Shown: positions 61,994-64,000 of the stretch, piece by piece
How the letters are laid out: every line of letters begins with the position of its first letter
How positions within the stretch are numbered: the first letter of the stretch is position 1
NCBI GenBank assembly: GCA_014529385.2
Contig: CM043962.1
Span: 44,820,598 to 44,884,597, forward strand
Direction of reading: 5' to 3'
Length of the DNA: 64,000 nt
From: Adiantum capillus-veneris
Lineage: Eukaryota > Streptophyta > Polypodiopsida > Polypodiales > Pteridaceae
The notes under the pieces: model-generated
Seen by the model: only the letters and a program-made list of their open reading frames with translations
Told to the model about the DNA's origin: nothing
The model's database searches: none
Made by a program: the position numbers and the translations under genes

Positions 61994-63403
61994 TGGTTGT
62001 TAATTCTCCTTGAGTTTGATTTTACCATTGTGGTGAGACCTGGTAAAAGACATGTCATGGCTGATCATTTGTCTCGCATACCCAATGGTGAAGCCCCTAC
62101 TGGAGTCGATGATGAATTGCCTGATACTTCTCTATTCCTAGTCAAAACCACACCTGAATGGAGTGAGAAGATTGTGAACTTTCTAGTTAATGGTTTTCCA
62201 CCCAAAGATCTTCGTAAGGACATAGCTCGAAAACTGTTAAAAGAATGTGAACCTTACTCTCTCATTGCAGGGACTCTCTACAGGCTAGGGAAGGATGATA
62301 TTCTTAGACGTTGTGCCAGTGAGGATGAGTATTTATACATACTGCAAGAAGCCCACATGGGTATAGCCGGAGGACATTTCTCAGGGGAACTAACAGCTAG
62401 AAAGGTATTGCAATCAGGCTATTGGTGGCCAACCTTATTTAAGGATGCATCACTTTTTGCAAAAGGATGTGATGAATGCCAACGTTACAAGATCACACAA
62501 CAAAAGGATAGGATGCCCTTACATCCTGTTAAAGTGACTCAACCATTTGAAAAATGGGGTGTAGACTTTGTAGGCCCAATTAGTCCGGCAGCTCGTAGCA
62601 CTCAATCTCGATATATTATCGTTGCCACTGACTATGTGACAAAGTGGGTGGAAGCCAGAGCGACACGTAAAGCCGATGCAAGGTCAACTGCCAAGTTTCT
62701 CTTTGAGAACATTGTTACAATATTTGGTTGTCCCTTTGAGATTGTGAGTGACAATGGTACTCATTTTATAAATGGAGTAATAAAAGAACTCACTACCAAC
62801 TTTATGATAGCTCACCATAAATCCACACCTTATTATCCACAAGCAAATGGCCAAGCTGAGAGCACCAATAAGACCTTAAACTCTATCTTAACCAAAACGG
62901 TGGAAGCTCATCACACAGATTGCGATTTAAAGCTTACATCAGCTCTATGGGCTTATCGTACTGCGTATAAAGTTGCCATTAACTGCACACCATTCAAGAT
63001 GGTGTATGGCCAAGAAGCGGTTATGCCATGGGAGTTTGTCGTTCCTAGTCTTTGAGTAGCTTCTCAAGAAGGTTGGGATGGTAACCCCTTAGTTGAGCGA
63101 TTATATATCCTTGAAAGGCTAGATGAAGAGAGGCAATTAGCTGTGCAAAATGCACTTGTGGAGAAAGATAGGAGGAAGAAATGGTTTGACCGTCATCTAA
63201 AGAACAAAGATATCAATGTTGGTGATAAAGTCCTTATGTATGGAGTGCTTAACGAAAAGAAAAAGTTGAAATATGCAGGAAAAGGACCATATAGAGTATG
63301 TGAGATCACCCCACAAGGAACCATTTGTGTGGAGACTCTTGATGGAGTTGAAACCATTGGATTCCTCAATGGAGCAAATTTAAAAGATACTATGATCCTT
63401 TAA
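61994..63403 (+). pseudogene. Gypsy-B2 RNase H end and integrase
   Basis: In frame with RT after the TGA: LEFDFTIVVRPGKRHVMADH is the RNase H end. Integrase: the HHCC zinc domain (EAHMGIAGGHF with CDECQRYK), then the core with D in WGVDFVGPIS, D in IVSDNGTHFINGV and E in PQANGQAESTNKTLN. The C-terminal part reads DKVLMYGVLNEKKKLKYAGK and GPYRVCEI. All catalytic residues are present. TGA at 63053-63055 (Arg expected) breaks it. Near 63385 a missing A shifts the natural end: a downstream register reads YYDPLSQEELRAIHTKKAAK and goes on Gln/Lys-rich to a stop at about 63513. There is no chromodomain. Confidence 0.9.
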
Positions 63404-63511
63404 GCCAAGAGGAGTTGCGTGCCATCCATACAAAAAAGGCAGCCAAGACACAAATAGAATTGAAGAAGATACAAGCTCAAGCTGAGGCTAAGGAGCAACA
63501 ACAACGTATAA

Positions 63512-64000
63512 GATGAAAACGAGAGGCTCACACATGCATTCCACGTTGAAATCGACGAGGATTGGTTGGACTCTGACAAACCTCTACGATACCCTATTGA
63601 GCTAAATAGCACCTATGGAAAAGTGCTATATAACGCCTTATTGGACACGGGTGCTAAATATAATCTGCTATCATATGGGGTGTGGTGTCAGTTAGGGAAG
63701 CCATCTCTATCTGAGAGTATTATCCAAGTCAAGGGTGTCAACAAGAAAAAAACTACGGTTTTTGGAATCTGGCACACTTCTGTCAATTATGACAATGGCG
63801 TTGTATCTCAAGACTTTTTGGTCATGCCTGTTGGAACTATGGAGGGTAATATAAACCTAGGACGCACGTGGATGATAGCCACCAAATGCACTATTGATTG
63901 GGGGACTGAGGGTGTCACAACGCAAAAACCAACTCTTATCCCTACCACTCAAGCCATAGTCCCTGAGATATTGCCTAAGGAAATAAAATCCAAGATATTG
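63512..64000 (+). CDS. Post-integrase retropepsin-like frame (partial)
   Basis: The frame is open from after TAA 63509-63511 to the window edge. It reads HVEIDEDWLDSDKPLRYPIE, VLYNALLDTGAKYNLLSYGV, WCQLGKPSLSESIIQVKGV and MEGNINLGRTWMIATKCTID. DTGA at 63644-63655, with LLS and L-G-K-P soon after and an L-G-R-T-W motif about 65 residues later, has the order of an aspartic protease (compare DSGAG, W-G-K-P and LGRPFM in Gypsy-A). It would be a second protease-like domain downstream of integrase. No ATG is obvious, so it may be part of the polyprotein. The alternative is the start of another gag-pro unit or an inserted relative. The end is not in the window. Confidence 0.65.

Larger units (their letters stand above)
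53777..64000 (+). mobile_element. Gypsy-B2, autonomous-type gypsy element, continues beyond the window
   Basis: LTR, tRNA-Asp PBS, leader, gag, protease, RT-RNase H, integrase and a post-integrase frame, all on the plus strand. The 3' LTR is beyond the window. CTTTC at 53772-53776, directly left of the LTR, would be its target duplication. The frames gag-protease (frame of 56701) and RT-integrase (frame of 59708) differ, and each is broken by a handful of stops. Confidence 0.92.

Overview
The window is repeat-dense, gene-poor nuclear DNA of a land plant. The evidence is the set of plant-type LTR retrotransposons: Ty1/copia elements with a primer-binding site (PBS) complementary to initiator tRNA-Met, Ty3/gypsy elements with a PBS complementary to tRNA-Asp, and chromodomain gypsy elements (chromoviruses). 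L1-like LINE pieces and long TG and TC microsatellites add to this. I see no host gene, rRNA gene, intact tRNA gene or CRISPR array. The species cannot be named from this alone.

Layout. At 1.9-3.3 kb lies the 5' end of a copia element (LTR, PBS, broken gag). At 3.7-12.1 kb, on the minus strand, is an old gypsy element (Gypsy-A) with LTR, tRNA-Asp PBS, a leader carrying four 22-bp palindromes, gag, protease and a truncated RT. At 12.5-24 kb is a scrapyard: a hairpin repeat, chromovirus pieces on both strands, copia 3' ends and a LINE 3' end. At 24-29.5 kb are two minus-strand L1-like LINE copies. At 29.62-35.16 kb is a nearly intact copia element with 215-bp LTRs, a perfect 5-bp target duplication and one frameshift between gag-protease and pol. 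At 36-41 kb are a LINE-like 3' end and a minus-strand gypsy protease region split by a 1.5-kb insertion that holds a 534-bp tandem duplication.

From 40.95 kb to the right edge stand two related gypsy elements (Gypsy-B1 and B2) in the same orientation, 10 bp apart. B1 is complete from LTR to LTR with a 5-bp target duplication, has no RT or integrase, and has a 2.6-kb non-autonomous LTR element nested in its gag. B2 carries gag, protease, RT-RNase H and integrase, followed by a second retropepsin-like reading frame that runs off the window.

How the parts work together. In a live element gag makes the particle, protease matures the polyprotein, RT-RNase H copies the RNA from the tRNA primer to the polypurine tract, and integrase inserts the copy. 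Here nearly every gypsy frame is broken, often by changes that fit CGA to TGA or CAA to TAA, as expected of methylated silenced DNA. The most unusual signals are the palindrome array in the Gypsy-A leader, the two protease-like domains of Gypsy-B2, and a sharply bounded block of near identity shared by B1 and B2.
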